From: Candidatus Kuenenia stuttgartensis
GTDB lineage: Bacteria > Planctomycetota > GCA-002687715 > CAIWVZ01
Assembly (NCBI GenBank): GCA_945860915.1
Contig: CAMARR010000001.1
Location: 1-64,000 of the forward strand
Length of the DNA stretch: 64,000 bases
Direction: 5' to 3'
Both the position numbers and the translations under genes were made by a program. The notes under the pieces were generated by a model that was given only the letters and a program-made list of their open reading frames with translations, ran no database searches and was not told where the DNA came from. Shown here in pieces: positions 37,755-47,214 of the stretch (within the stretch, counting starts at the first letter, position 1; every line of letters begins with the position of its first letter).

Positions 37755-38506
37755 CATTCCGTCCGCCTGTTGATCCCGTGCGAGTTCGCAACGTGCCTCA
37801 CGGTCGAGTGCTGGTGATCGCACCACACCCGGATGATGAGACGCTCGGACCGGGGGGTACTCTCTCACTTCATATTGCACAGGGTGACCCAGTCACCGTG
37901 CTGTTCGTGGCGTCGGGAGTCGGTGGCGATCCCGATGGATGGTTCGGTCGAGAACAGCTTCCCGCGATCCGTGAGTCTGAGGCTCGCGAGGCGGCTCGGA
38001 GGCTCGGCATCGACAAATTGGTCTTCCTCGGGTACCCAGACAACCTCGGCGAGGGGGATTGGCGTCATGTATTTGGCGATCTCCCCGAGGACCGTGACGA
38101 ACAACGTAGAGCGCTTGTGAATGGTATTTCGACTCTAGTCGAAACTTGGATTTCCGAGCATCGTCCGGACATTGTCTATTACCCTTGGGAAGGGGAGCTT
38201 AATCCAGATCACTGGATGGTAGGGCAGGGGATTCGCAACCTTTTGCTGACCCATCCTGAGCGCAGGATCGGGATCGCGTGGCTTGGATACGAGATTTGGG
38301 CAGCCTGCGCGCCAGATACGATCGTTGATGTTTCGTGCACCATGTCTCGAAAGCTAGACGCAACCAACGCCTACGCGAGCCAACTCGTTTATCGTGATTA
38401 TGCGCCGCATATTACGGGCCTGGCTCGATACAGAGCATTGTTTCTTGAAGCTGGATCGACGTATGGAGAGGCGTTTACCGGGCACTATTTGAGGCTCACG
38501 CCATGA
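37751..38506 (+). CDS. PIG-L family deacetylase
   Basis: GRVLVIAPHPDDETLGPGGTLSLHIAQGDPVTVLFVASG; YYPWEGELNPDHWMV. Confidence 0.9.
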   Translation: MTFRPPVDPVRVRNVPHGRVLVIAPHPDDETLGPGGTLSLHIAQGDPVTVLFVASGVGGDPDGWFGREQLPAIRESEAREAARRLGIDKLVFLGYPDNLGEGDWRHVFGDLPEDRDEQRRALVNGISTLVETWISEHRPDIVYYPWEGELNPDHWMVGQGIRNLLLTHPERRIGIAWLGYEIWAACAPDTIVDVSCTMSRKLDATNAYASQLVYRDYAPHITGLARYRALFLEAGSTYGEAFTGHYLRLTP

Positions 38507-39810
38507 AAGTGCTTCAGCTCGTACACAATTATCCACCGGAATTTCGGGGTGGCGTTGAACGTGCTGTTGAAAACATGGTCGAAGCCTTGGCCGTGTTGGG
38601 CGTCGAATCAACGGTACTCGCCGGCTCCGAGCTTTCTGAGAACGTCGCGTCTGTTCGAAGCGAAGTGTACAATCGTATACGCGTGCATCGGGTTGTCGGA
38701 GGTCGGCTCCTCCGCCAACCAGCAGATCCGTTCCGCGCCGATCTTGCCTCGCTTATTGACGGGGTATTTAGACAAGAACGACCTGACGTCATTCACGTTC
38801 ATCACTGGTGGAATCTTGGGAACGATCTGGTGCGACGCGCTGCCCTTCATGGGATACCGGCTGTGGTAACGCTCCACGATCATTTTTCATCGTGCGCGCG
38901 TTTCTTTCGGCTGCCGGCCGGGATCCCCTGTGGGAAGCCGCAGGACGTTTCAACCTGTGGGCCGTGTCTTGCTCCGGACAATCCGCTGGACGACATTGAA
39001 TTGACTGCACGAATCGGAAGACGCCATTCAGATTTTTGTGCTGAATTGGCGGCGGCCTTTTCAGTGATGGCGCCCTCTCTCTCACACGCGGCGCGCTGCG
39101 AATCGGCATTTCCGGGATTGCATGTAAAGGTTGTGCCATTGGGAAGCCAACCCATCGCGGCAGCCCAAGTGCATCGTTTCGATGGAACCCTGCGAATCCT
39201 GCATGCTGGAAACCTCTGTCGCATCAAGGGCGTAGAGGTCCTCTGCGAAGCGGTGCGTAAAGCCGTAGCCACTGGCGCCAAGCTGAAGCTGACTCTCGCT
39301 GGGCCGTGCGTCGAGTCCGGCATGAACCTTGATGGTGCAGAGTTGGTCGGATCCTACGATCATCAGGCCCTTCGGGAACTTGGCTCGAATCACGATGTCA
39401 TCGCGATTCCCTCTTTGGCTCTCGAGTCGTACTCATTTGCCCTCGACGAAGCACTTCAACTAGGGCTACCGGTCATGGTCTCCGATCGCGGAGCACTTCC
39501 CGATCGACTTGGTGGTCGCGGTCAAGTCGTCGCCGCGGGAGATGTTGCTGCATGGGCAAATGCGTTGACGTCGTGGTCAACGCATGTAGAGCAACTAGAG
39601 CGATTCCGTCTGGCGTCATTCCCGAGCCTCTCGGCACCCTCTGATCACGCATCCATCATGTCGGCTATCTACGAACAGGCTCGTGGCTTCGCTCCTCCGC
39701 GAGTGAGCCTCGAAGAGGGAGCGCTCAGTCGCTTGAAGCACCTCGAGGGGCGACTGGCTGATATCCTCGCCGCTACGGCACGAACGCATACACAGAATAA
39801 GTCACCATGA
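38503..39810 (+). CDS. Glycosyltransferase family 4
   Basis: MKVLQLVHNYPPEFRGGVERAVENM...; ESYSFALDEALQLGLPVMVSDRGALPDRL (EX7E); Cys motif CARFFRLPAGIPCGKPQDVSTCGPC. Confidence 0.9.
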   Translation: MKVLQLVHNYPPEFRGGVERAVENMVEALAVLGVESTVLAGSELSENVASVRSEVYNRIRVHRVVGGRLLRQPADPFRADLASLIDGVFRQERPDVIHVHHWWNLGNDLVRRAALHGIPAVVTLHDHFSSCARFFRLPAGIPCGKPQDVSTCGPCLAPDNPLDDIELTARIGRRHSDFCAELAAAFSVMAPSLSHAARCESAFPGLHVKVVPLGSQPIAAAQVHRFDGTLRILHAGNLCRIKGVEVLCEAVRKAVATGAKLKLTLAGPCVESGMNLDGAELVGSYDHQALRELGSNHDVIAIPSLALESYSFALDEALQLGLPVMVSDRGALPDRLGGRGQVVAAGDVAAWANALTSWSTHVEQLERFRLASFPSLSAPSDHASIMSAIYEQARGFAPPRVSLEEGALSRLKHLEGRLADILAATARTHTQNKSP

Positions 39811-40637
39811 CAGAACTCGTTTCAGTCGTCACGCGCACCAAGGATCGCCATCAGTTTCTACGCGAGGCGATCGCGAGTGTTGCGGCGCAGACTCATCGTC
39901 CTATTCAGCACGTCATCGTCAACGATGGTGGTGATGACGTTTCTTCAATCGTCGATCCTTTTCGCCAGCAAATGGAGATAACAGTCATCGACACGGGTGG
40001 GGTGGGTCGATGCAAGGCTGGCAATTTGGGACTGGCGGCAGCGCGAGGAACCTACATTCAGTGGCTTGATGATGACGACCTGCTCTACCCGACACACATC
40101 GCATCACTCTTGCAAGAGGCGGTGTCGACGCGCGAGAAAATCGTCTACTCCGATGCCCATCTCATCCATCAATCACGAACCTCGGATGGTGGATACCGGG
40201 AAGTTTCGCGCGTGCCGGCCCCAGTATTCGAGGGCACGAAGATCGCCCTGTGGCGTCGCGGGGACCTTCATCTCGTGATGGTGTTGCACCACAGAGAGTG
40301 CACCGATCGCTTGGGCGGATTTGACGAGTCGTTGCCTGTCCTCGAGGACATGGAGATGTTTGGTCGTTTCGCGCAGGACTATCGATTTCACCGGCTTCCT
40401 GGCATTACGGCAGGATTCAGAGTTCGGGATGACGAAACGAACGCCGTCACGGCACTGCGATCTGAGTTTGCCGAAACACGGGCAACTCTTTATCGACGCT
40501 ATGCTCATATCGTCATGCCTGAGTTGTTGTCAATGGTTGAATTCGGTGCAATCGAGTTAGCAGGCTTGAAGTCTCGCGTGGAGTCACTTGAGGCGGCGCT
40601 TCGTGAATTTCGCGAGGGATCCAAGTGGACTTCCTAA
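39807..40637 (+). CDS. Glycosyltransferase family 2
   Basis: VSVVTRTKDRHQFLREAIASVAAQTHRPIQHVIVNDGGDD...YIQWLDDDDLLYPTHI. Confidence 0.9.
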   Translation: MTELVSVVTRTKDRHQFLREAIASVAAQTHRPIQHVIVNDGGDDVSSIVDPFRQQMEITVIDTGGVGRCKAGNLGLAAARGTYIQWLDDDDLLYPTHIASLLQEAVSTREKIVYSDAHLIHQSRTSDGGYREVSRVPAPVFEGTKIALWRRGDLHLVMVLHHRECTDRLGGFDESLPVLEDMEMFGRFAQDYRFHRLPGITAGFRVRDDETNAVTALRSEFAETRATLYRRYAHIVMPELLSMVEFGAIELAGLKSRVESLEAALREFREGSKWTS

Positions 40638-41371
40638 GACGCTATGAGCCGCTCTATGGCGCAGACCATTTTGTCCGAGGAACACTCGTCGTCATCGCGC
40701 CGCATCCGGATGATGAGACGATCGGAGTCGGCGGCCTCATTGCGGCGCATCGCTCAAGAGGAGTACCGGTACACGTCATCGTGATGACGGACGGTAGTTC
40801 GGGGATTCCAGGCGAAAAAGCGACGGCAGACTATTGCGCGCTTCGCGAAGCGGAAACTCGTGCGGCGTCGAAGGCACTAGGTGGATTCGAACTTCGATTC
40901 CTCGGTTTCGAGGATGGTGCACTTGCGTCGTCGTTGGGCGTTGTGGACTCGCTGAGCAAGGCGCTTGTTGATATCAACCCAAAGACACTGGTGTTCCCGT
41001 CACCACTTGAGGTACACCCGGACCATCGAGCGGCCTCGTTAGCGGCGCTTCGTGCGTCAGCCGTGCTCGGTGGATCGGCGCGGCTTCTCGCATATGAGAT
41101 CGGCGCGATGATGCCGGCCAATGTGTTGCTCGACATCACTCCTTGGCAATCACAAAAACACGAAGCCATTCGCGCCTATGCCTCTCAGCTCGCGCACATG
41201 GACATTTGCGGCAAAGTGGCTGGGCTTAATCGTGCGCGGACGGTGAATGTTTCAGATCCTCAAGTGTTGGCTGCAGAAGCGTTCGCGGACATCGCTCCGA
41301 AGGACGTGGTTAACTACCTAACTTTCATGGATCAACTGGCACGGCTTCTTGATGGATCACTACCTACATAG
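40625..41371 (+). CDS. PIG-L family deacetylase (second copy)
   Basis: TLVVIAPHPDDETIGVGGLIAAHRSRGVPVHVIVMTDGSSGIP; FPSPLEVHPDHRAA. Confidence 0.9.
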   Translation: MDFLRRYEPLYGADHFVRGTLVVIAPHPDDETIGVGGLIAAHRSRGVPVHVIVMTDGSSGIPGEKATADYCALREAETRAASKALGGFELRFLGFEDGALASSLGVVDSLSKALVDINPKTLVFPSPLEVHPDHRAASLAALRASAVLGGSARLLAYEIGAMMPANVLLDITPWQSQKHEAIRAYASQLAHMDICGKVAGLNRARTVNVSDPQVLAAEAFADIAPKDVVNYLTFMDQLARLLDGSLPT

Positions 41372-41458
41372 CGGTGGCTCCTCGTCCCGCGACGTGGTAG
41401 ATTTTATAGCCTTGTGCGGTGTTTCTGCCGCAACGCGTTGAAGGACGATTAGGTCAGT

Positions 41459-42460
41459 ATGCCTGTAACTCAGGAGTCCAATCAGGCCCCGCAATCCGCT
41501 CGCGAGGTGGATGCTAGAGAGCGTTGGCTCAATTCGTCTCCGTTGCGTGGTCGGCACGGGGTGACGGCGGTGATGACATCCTTCAATAAGTGCGACTTCG
41601 TACGGAAGAACCTAGACGCCCTCCGTGGGCAGTCGGTGAAGTTTGACGCAATCGTGGTGGTTGACAACGCTTCGTCGGACGGAACGATCGAGATGATCAC
41701 CTCGGGCTACCCCGAGGTCACGTTAATCGTCATGCCCCATAGTCGCTATGGAGCTTGCGAGACTTTCAATATCGGATTCGCATCTGCCAGGACAGACTTG
41801 ATCGCCATTCTCGACGATGATGTTGAGCTCCCCGCCGAGTGGGTAGAGAAGATGGTGGCTCGGTTGGACGCGGACCCCGCAAGCACCGCAATGATCTCAT
41901 CGCATGTATGGGAGCCTGGGACGCCGGACTGGTACATGACGCATCCCGATGTTGTGCGGGAGCGATATATGGCGACGTTTCGTGGATGCGCAACGTTGGC
42001 ACGTCGCGACGTTCTCGAGCGTTGCGGCTGGTATGACGCCGATTTCTTCATCTACGGCAACGAACGAGACCTCTCGGCTCGTGTGTTGAACCTCGGGTGC
42101 CGCATACTTCAGTATCCTTCGGTTATCGTGAAGCATGGGACGCCATTCGGAATGAAGCACGGCAAGCGAAGCCTTTACTATCACGTCAGGAATTTGTGGT
42201 GGTATCTCTTCAAGCACGTGCCATGGTCGCAAGTGGCTCGATTCTTGGCGATGTTCGTGTGGAGATCGGTTGCTTCGAAGAAAACGGCAGCCGTTTCGGA
42301 CGCCGTTGGCACGATCGGGTTCTTCTCTACCGTCAAGGAAACTCCGGGCGGATTTTGGGTGGTGTTGAAGGCTACGTTCGACGCCTTCGCAGGCCTGCCT
42401 CGATGCCTTAGGAAGCGTGCGCCCTGCACGGCCGCCGATTTCAGCCTCCCAATCGGCTAG
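41459..42460 (+). CDS. Glycosyltransferase family 2
   Basis: GVTAVMTSFNKCDFVRKNLDALRGQSVKFDAIVVVDNASSDGTIEMI...LIAILDDDVELPAEWV. Confidence 0.9.
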   Translation: MPVTQESNQAPQSAREVDARERWLNSSPLRGRHGVTAVMTSFNKCDFVRKNLDALRGQSVKFDAIVVVDNASSDGTIEMITSGYPEVTLIVMPHSRYGACETFNIGFASARTDLIAILDDDVELPAEWVEKMVARLDADPASTAMISSHVWEPGTPDWYMTHPDVVRERYMATFRGCATLARRDVLERCGWYDADFFIYGNERDLSARVLNLGCRILQYPSVIVKHGTPFGMKHGKRSLYYHVRNLWWYLFKHVPWSQVARFLAMFVWRSVASKKTAAVSDAVGTIGFFSTVKETPGGFWVVLKATFDAFAGLPRCLRKRAPCTAADFSLPIG

Positions 42461-42463
42461 CTC

Positions 42464-43546
42464 ATGGGCGTAGCCAATACGAACGAGGTGAGTCAATCGG
42501 TCGTGCATCGTGTGTCCGTTGTTGTGACCTCGCACAACGCGAAGGCGACACTGCCGCGGACCCTGGCGTCCATCGCTGCGCTCACGGGCGTCGCGGAGGT
42601 GATTGTCATTGACAGTGGATCAACTGACGGTACCCCGGAACTTGTTCCCTCGTTCCTTCCAAATGCACGTGTCATCAAGTTGGCCGAAAACGTTGGTCCA
42701 TGCGTTACTCGAAATCTCGGTCTCAAGCAGGCGACATCGGCGTACGTCCTCCTCTTGGACGACGACATGGTATTTGACGGAGACATGCTTGATCGACTAT
42801 TAAGAGCCCTGTCGGATGCGCCGGGTCATGTCGCCGCAGGGCCGACGATCGTCTTTGATGATCGCCCCGGTTCTATTCAGTACGCGGGTGGCCGTATGCA
42901 TTTTGGTGGGCTCCCGCATCTGTTTCGACTAGGTGAGAGTCCTGATTCCGTCACGCGACCTGTCGATGTCGACATTCTGACAGCCGGGTGTCTGCTCGTC
43001 GCTAAGGAAAGTGCGCTGTCGATCGGTGGGTTTGACGAAAGGTTCTTCTATCTTGCCGAAGACGTCGACTTCGCCCTTCGGCTGCGATACAGAGGACATC
43101 GTCTTCTCTTAGTCTCTTCGGTGGTCGTTCGAAATGTTGGCGGATCGTCCGCGCTTTCCTTGAAAGACTCGGCCTATCCCGCCCGGCGTGTCGAACTCCA
43201 TAGCCGAAATCGATGGCTGCTTGTCGGACGCAATTACGATACTTGGACAATCTACGCGTTGATGCCTGCGCTCTTGTTGTACGAGGTCGCTTGGGCGGCG
43301 TTTGCGGCGTCGACAGGGCACCTCATGCCTTACATTCGTGGCAAGATGCGCGCCGTGGGATCCCTCCTCGAGCGCAGTCCTTGGCAGCGACAAGCTAAAC
43401 GCATCACAGATCGTTCGTTGATCGGTGCGCCCGCTATGACGTTCACGCGGACCGCTCTTTCGCAGAGCGGCGCTAAGGTTGGAGCCGTCGCGCTTGACGG
43501 TTCCTTGCGACTGATGTGGACATGCCTGCGGGGTTTGTTGCAGTGA
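42464..43546 (+). CDS. Glycosyltransferase family 2
   Basis: RVSVVVTSHNAKATLPRTLASIAAL...VIVIDSGSTDGTPELV...VLLLDDDMVFDGDMLDRLL. Confidence 0.9.
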   Translation: MGVANTNEVSQSVVHRVSVVVTSHNAKATLPRTLASIAALTGVAEVIVIDSGSTDGTPELVPSFLPNARVIKLAENVGPCVTRNLGLKQATSAYVLLLDDDMVFDGDMLDRLLRALSDAPGHVAAGPTIVFDDRPGSIQYAGGRMHFGGLPHLFRLGESPDSVTRPVDVDILTAGCLLVAKESALSIGGFDERFFYLAEDVDFALRLRYRGHRLLLVSSVVVRNVGGSSALSLKDSAYPARRVELHSRNRWLLVGRNYDTWTIYALMPALLLYEVAWAAFAASTGHLMPYIRGKMRAVGSLLERSPWQRQAKRITDRSLIGAPAMTFTRTALSQSGAKVGAVALDGSLRLMWTCLRGLLQ

Positions 43547-44463
43547 CAGCCCTTCCAGTCCACGTCATTATCGTGAACTGGAATGCCATCGAGGAGACCG
43601 TCCGATGTCTTCAGTCACTTTCACAAACTGAGCCACCGCCACAGCAGATTCATGTGGTCGATAATGGATCCGAACATGATGAGGCAGCTCGTCTGGCAGA
43701 ATCATTTCCGAACGTTCGTGTTCATGCGTTGGCTTCGAATACCGGCTTTGCGGGTGGATCGAATGTCGGAATTCGGCACGCGCTTGCTGAGGGTGCAAAG
43801 TTTGTGTTTCTGCTGAACAATGACGCAAGAGTGGATCGGGACACGATTCGCGCCCTTGTGGATGCGGCTTCGCGCCATCCGAGCGCGGGGCTGATCGGGC
43901 CGAGAATCTGGCGGGACCGCGCTCGTGATGTTCTTTGGGCGTGTGGTGTCAGGATGGGATTTGGACCCAATCTGGGGCAGCTTCGCGGTTTCAATCAGCT
44001 CGGTCAGGGACGCTACTTGAATGATGAGCGCGTTGACTCGCTTACCGGATGTGGCCTCTTGGTGCGTCGAGAGGTGTTCGAGGCCATCGGCGTTCTTGAT
44101 GAAAGCTACTTCGTTTATGTCGAGGATGCGGACTTCGCCGCCCGCGCCCGCGAGGCCGGATTCGATTGCCTGTACGTCTCGACTGCTCATTTGGAGCACC
44201 CTGGCGGATATTCGACAGGCGGGGGATATGCGGCAGGACGCAAGTATCTAACGGCGCATGGTGCGACTCGCTACCTCAAACGTCACGGCCGGTTCATTAA
44301 CTACATGTCATGGATCACATTCGATGTGGTTCTTTGGCCGTTCTTGTTAGTTCTCGCACTTTTTCGTGGTGAACTGCGCGCAGCTTGGGCAAAGGGAATG
44401 GGGACTCTGCATGGGGTGCTCGGGCTGGCGCCACGGCCGCCCAGTCGGACGCGTTCGTCGTGA
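43516..44463 (+). CDS. Glycosyltransferase family 2
   Basis: VHVIIVNWNAIEETVRCLQSLSQTEPPPQQIHVVDNGSEHDEAARLAESFPNVRVHALASNTGFAGGSNVGIRHALAEGAKFVFLLNNDARVD. Confidence 0.92.
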   Translation: MDMPAGFVAVTALPVHVIIVNWNAIEETVRCLQSLSQTEPPPQQIHVVDNGSEHDEAARLAESFPNVRVHALASNTGFAGGSNVGIRHALAEGAKFVFLLNNDARVDRDTIRALVDAASRHPSAGLIGPRIWRDRARDVLWACGVRMGFGPNLGQLRGFNQLGQGRYLNDERVDSLTGCGLLVRREVFEAIGVLDESYFVYVEDADFAARAREAGFDCLYVSTAHLEHPGGYSTGGGYAAGRKYLTAHGATRYLKRHGRFINYMSWITFDVVLWPFLLVLALFRGELRAAWAKGMGTLHGVLGLAPRPPSRTRSS

Positions 44464-45803
44464 GGGTCTTGATCGTTGTTCACCAGCTTCCTCCGCGGCA
44501 CCTTGCGGGAACAGAGATCTACTCACTGCGGCTGGCGCACGCGCTAAAAGACCTCGGACACACAGTGGCGCTTGCTTGTTCCGATGATTCGGGGTCGACT
44601 TCGACGGGGCGGATCTCAATGGGCGTGCTTGAGTCTGTGCCTGTCTATTGGATAGGGGTGGATCGGGTGGCCTCGTCATGTCGGGAGTCAGTTTTCCCTC
44701 CGAACACACGGGGCTCTCTTGCGCGTGTTGCATCGCAATTTGCACCTGACATTATTCACATTCAGCACTTGCGTTGGCTCGGGCTTCACGCGTTGGAAGG
44801 CATCAGCGGGATCCGATTGGTCGGCACATTGCATGACCACTGGGCTCTATGCGCACGCGATGGTCAACTCCTGACTCGAGATGGCGTACCCTGCGAGGGG
44901 CCAGATCCCTCGCGCTGCGCTGCTTGTCTTGTGGGATATCAATTCGGTTTAAGTCCACTGGAGGCGCGTGTGCGCCGAGTTCTTGGAAGGGTTGGAATCA
45001 GTCATTCAGGCGCCATCGGACGAGGGCTTCGCCGACTCGGCTTGTGGCGGCGCGGCACGCTGCAAGCACAACGTGGCCCTGAGTCAATCGATTTGGAATC
45101 GCGCGACGCGGCGTTTTTGGACTACTCGAGACGTGTAGATCGGTGGATTGCGCCGTCAGAGCATGTCGCAGCTTCACACAGGGCTTTTGGTTTTGACGCG
45201 ACAAAGATAGTTGTGGTGCCCCACGGAGTAGACGGCGACGCCGGCGCGAATCATGTCCCTCGAGAGGGTGGGCCGCTTCGTGTTGCTTACCTCGGCACCG
45301 TTGCACCCCAGAAGGGTGTTCACGTGCTCATCGAGGCTGCAAGGCGATTGCCACCAGATCTGATCCGTCTTGCCGTTCATGGCCGCATGGATCTTCGACC
45401 GGAGTACGCGTCGAGCCTCGTCGCGGGCGGCCTTCCGCGTGACGTGACGCTTCACGGCACCTTCGCGCCAGGTGATGCCGCTTCGATCCTTCGCCATGCC
45501 GACGTTGTTGTGGTCCCGTCCATCTGGCCCGAAAACCACCCGCTAGCCGTCGCTGAAGCTCTGGCTGCCCGAGTGCCCGTGGTTGCGAGCAATCTGGGCG
45601 GAATCCCTGAACTTATCGTAGACGGCTGCAACGGGCGTCTGGTCCCTCCCAACGACCCCGGGGCGCTTGCTGACGTACTTCACGAGCTGGCGAAGGACAC
45701 GGCCCATTTGTTGCGTCTTAAGGCGGGAATCATTTCGCCCATGAGTTTCAAAGACCATGCCAAGCGGGTGGTCTTGGCGTACGATATGGGTGAGGAACCC
45801 TGA
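44460..45803 (+). CDS. Glycosyltransferase family 4, GTG start overlapping upstream stop
   Basis: VRVLIVVHQLPPRHLAGTEIYSLRLAHALKD...GTVAPQKGVHVLIEAARRL...ENHPLAVAEALAARVPVVASNLGGIPELI (EX7E). Confidence 0.9.
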   Translation: MRVLIVVHQLPPRHLAGTEIYSLRLAHALKDLGHTVALACSDDSGSTSTGRISMGVLESVPVYWIGVDRVASSCRESVFPPNTRGSLARVASQFAPDIIHIQHLRWLGLHALEGISGIRLVGTLHDHWALCARDGQLLTRDGVPCEGPDPSRCAACLVGYQFGLSPLEARVRRVLGRVGISHSGAIGRGLRRLGLWRRGTLQAQRGPESIDLESRDAAFLDYSRRVDRWIAPSEHVAASHRAFGFDATKIVVVPHGVDGDAGANHVPREGGPLRVAYLGTVAPQKGVHVLIEAARRLPPDLIRLAVHGRMDLRPEYASSLVAGGLPRDVTLHGTFAPGDAASILRHADVVVVPSIWPENHPLAVAEALAARVPVVASNLGGIPELIVDGCNGRLVPPNDPGALADVLHELAKDTAHLLRLKAGIISPMSFKDHAKRVVLAYDMGEEP

Positions 45804-45804
45804 C

Positions 45805-47187
45805 ATGTCCGAAGCTAGCCTTTACGACCCATCTCGATACACGCCTGAGCAGATTGCTGCGTACAAGGCGGATAACGAACGTCGTGTCCGGGATGCAGCA
45901 CGGAAAGGCGATGCGTTTGTCGACGGATTGCCTCTCAAGGTTACTCTCGAGCTCACGGCCGACTGCAATTTGTATTGCCGCATGTGCGAGTTTCCAGTTC
46001 CCCGTGAACAGGGACGTGGCCGCTACGACCTTCACATGCCCGTCGAGACATTTCGCATGCTAGCGCCCCAGGTGTTTCCGCACGCGCGGATCGTCAATCT
46101 GACTGTTGTCGGGGAACCCTTGATGGTTCCGTACCTCGACGAGGTCCTCGACGAGTGCGCGAAGTGGCAGACCAGATTGGAACTTATTTCCAACGTCGTG
46201 TTGCTCGATGCAGCGATGTTGCAAAAAGTCGGACCGCACCTTGGTTGCCTCATCGTGTCATTCGACGGCGGAACTCGCCGAACGTTTAATCGGATTCGAG
46301 TGGGCTCAGATTTTGAACAAGTAACGCGCAACATGCTTCGCTTTGCTCGGTGGAGAGAAACGCTCTCTCCTGAACGTCGTCCCGGATTCCACCTCGCAGT
46401 GACGATGATGAAGGAGAACGCTCACGAGCTTCCGACCATTGTTCGAATCGCGAAGCTTTTAGGTGCCGACTTGGTTTCGGCGGCTTGGATGATTGCTTTC
46501 AACGACAAGCTCGCCAACTCGTCGCTTCTGCGGAATCGACCCCTCGCTAATCGCGCCTTGCGAGAGGCTCGTCGCGTGGCGGCAGAGCTTGGGGTGAAGA
46601 CGAATTTCCCGGTTGACTTCCCGGACGTTTCAGAAGCAGAGGTCGATGCAGTCCCGTTTGTCGAACCGCAGCTTCCCGACGGCGCACTCCCTCACCTCAA
46701 CGCGGCGTTGGCGGGCGGTCCGATCGACGCAGCAGCGTCTCTATCCGTGGTTGATGGGGATGTGCTCATTCCGCTGAGCGAAGTTGGCGGTCTGTCCACC
46801 GACGAGCCTCTTCCTACCGGCGACTCGGCAGATGCACGTCGTGTGCGCAATATGGCGTTTGCGGTCGCGCCTGCGGAGCCCCCGACTCCCGACCCAGGTC
46901 CTGACGGAAAACCACGGAATACCTGCAAGTTCCTCTGGAATGAACTATTCGTAAACGTATCTGGGGACGTCGCACCGTGTTGCATCCAGGGGCGGCCGGT
47001 GGTCGGAAGTACGCAGGAAACGAACCTGTCCGAGATCTGGAACAACGAACCCATGAAGGAAATGCGTCAGCGACTTCTCGATGGGGATCCGATTCCCTGT
47101 TGCAAGGACTGCAATTACAATACGCAGTTAGGTCAGGGCGCGTATCGGGAGGATACTTACTTCATCGATCTCAACCGAAAAGTTTGA
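45805..47187 (+). CDS. Radical SAM/SPASM-type protein
   Basis: LKVTLELTADCNLYCRMCEFPV (CxxxCxxC); C-terminal cysteines CKFLWNELFVNVSGDVAPCCIQG...IPCCKDCNYN. Confidence 0.9.
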   Translation: MSEASLYDPSRYTPEQIAAYKADNERRVRDAARKGDAFVDGLPLKVTLELTADCNLYCRMCEFPVPREQGRGRYDLHMPVETFRMLAPQVFPHARIVNLTVVGEPLMVPYLDEVLDECAKWQTRLELISNVVLLDAAMLQKVGPHLGCLIVSFDGGTRRTFNRIRVGSDFEQVTRNMLRFARWRETLSPERRPGFHLAVTMMKENAHELPTIVRIAKLLGADLVSAAWMIAFNDKLANSSLLRNRPLANRALREARRVAAELGVKTNFPVDFPDVSEAEVDAVPFVEPQLPDGALPHLNAALAGGPIDAAASLSVVDGDVLIPLSEVGGLSTDEPLPTGDSADARRVRNMAFAVAPAEPPTPDPGPDGKPRNTCKFLWNELFVNVSGDVAPCCIQGRPVVGSTQETNLSEIWNNEPMKEMRQRLLDGDPIPCCKDCNYNTQLGQGAYREDTYFIDLNRKV

Positions 47188-47214
47188 TCGTTCGTAGGGT
47201 CACCGGGGGAACGG

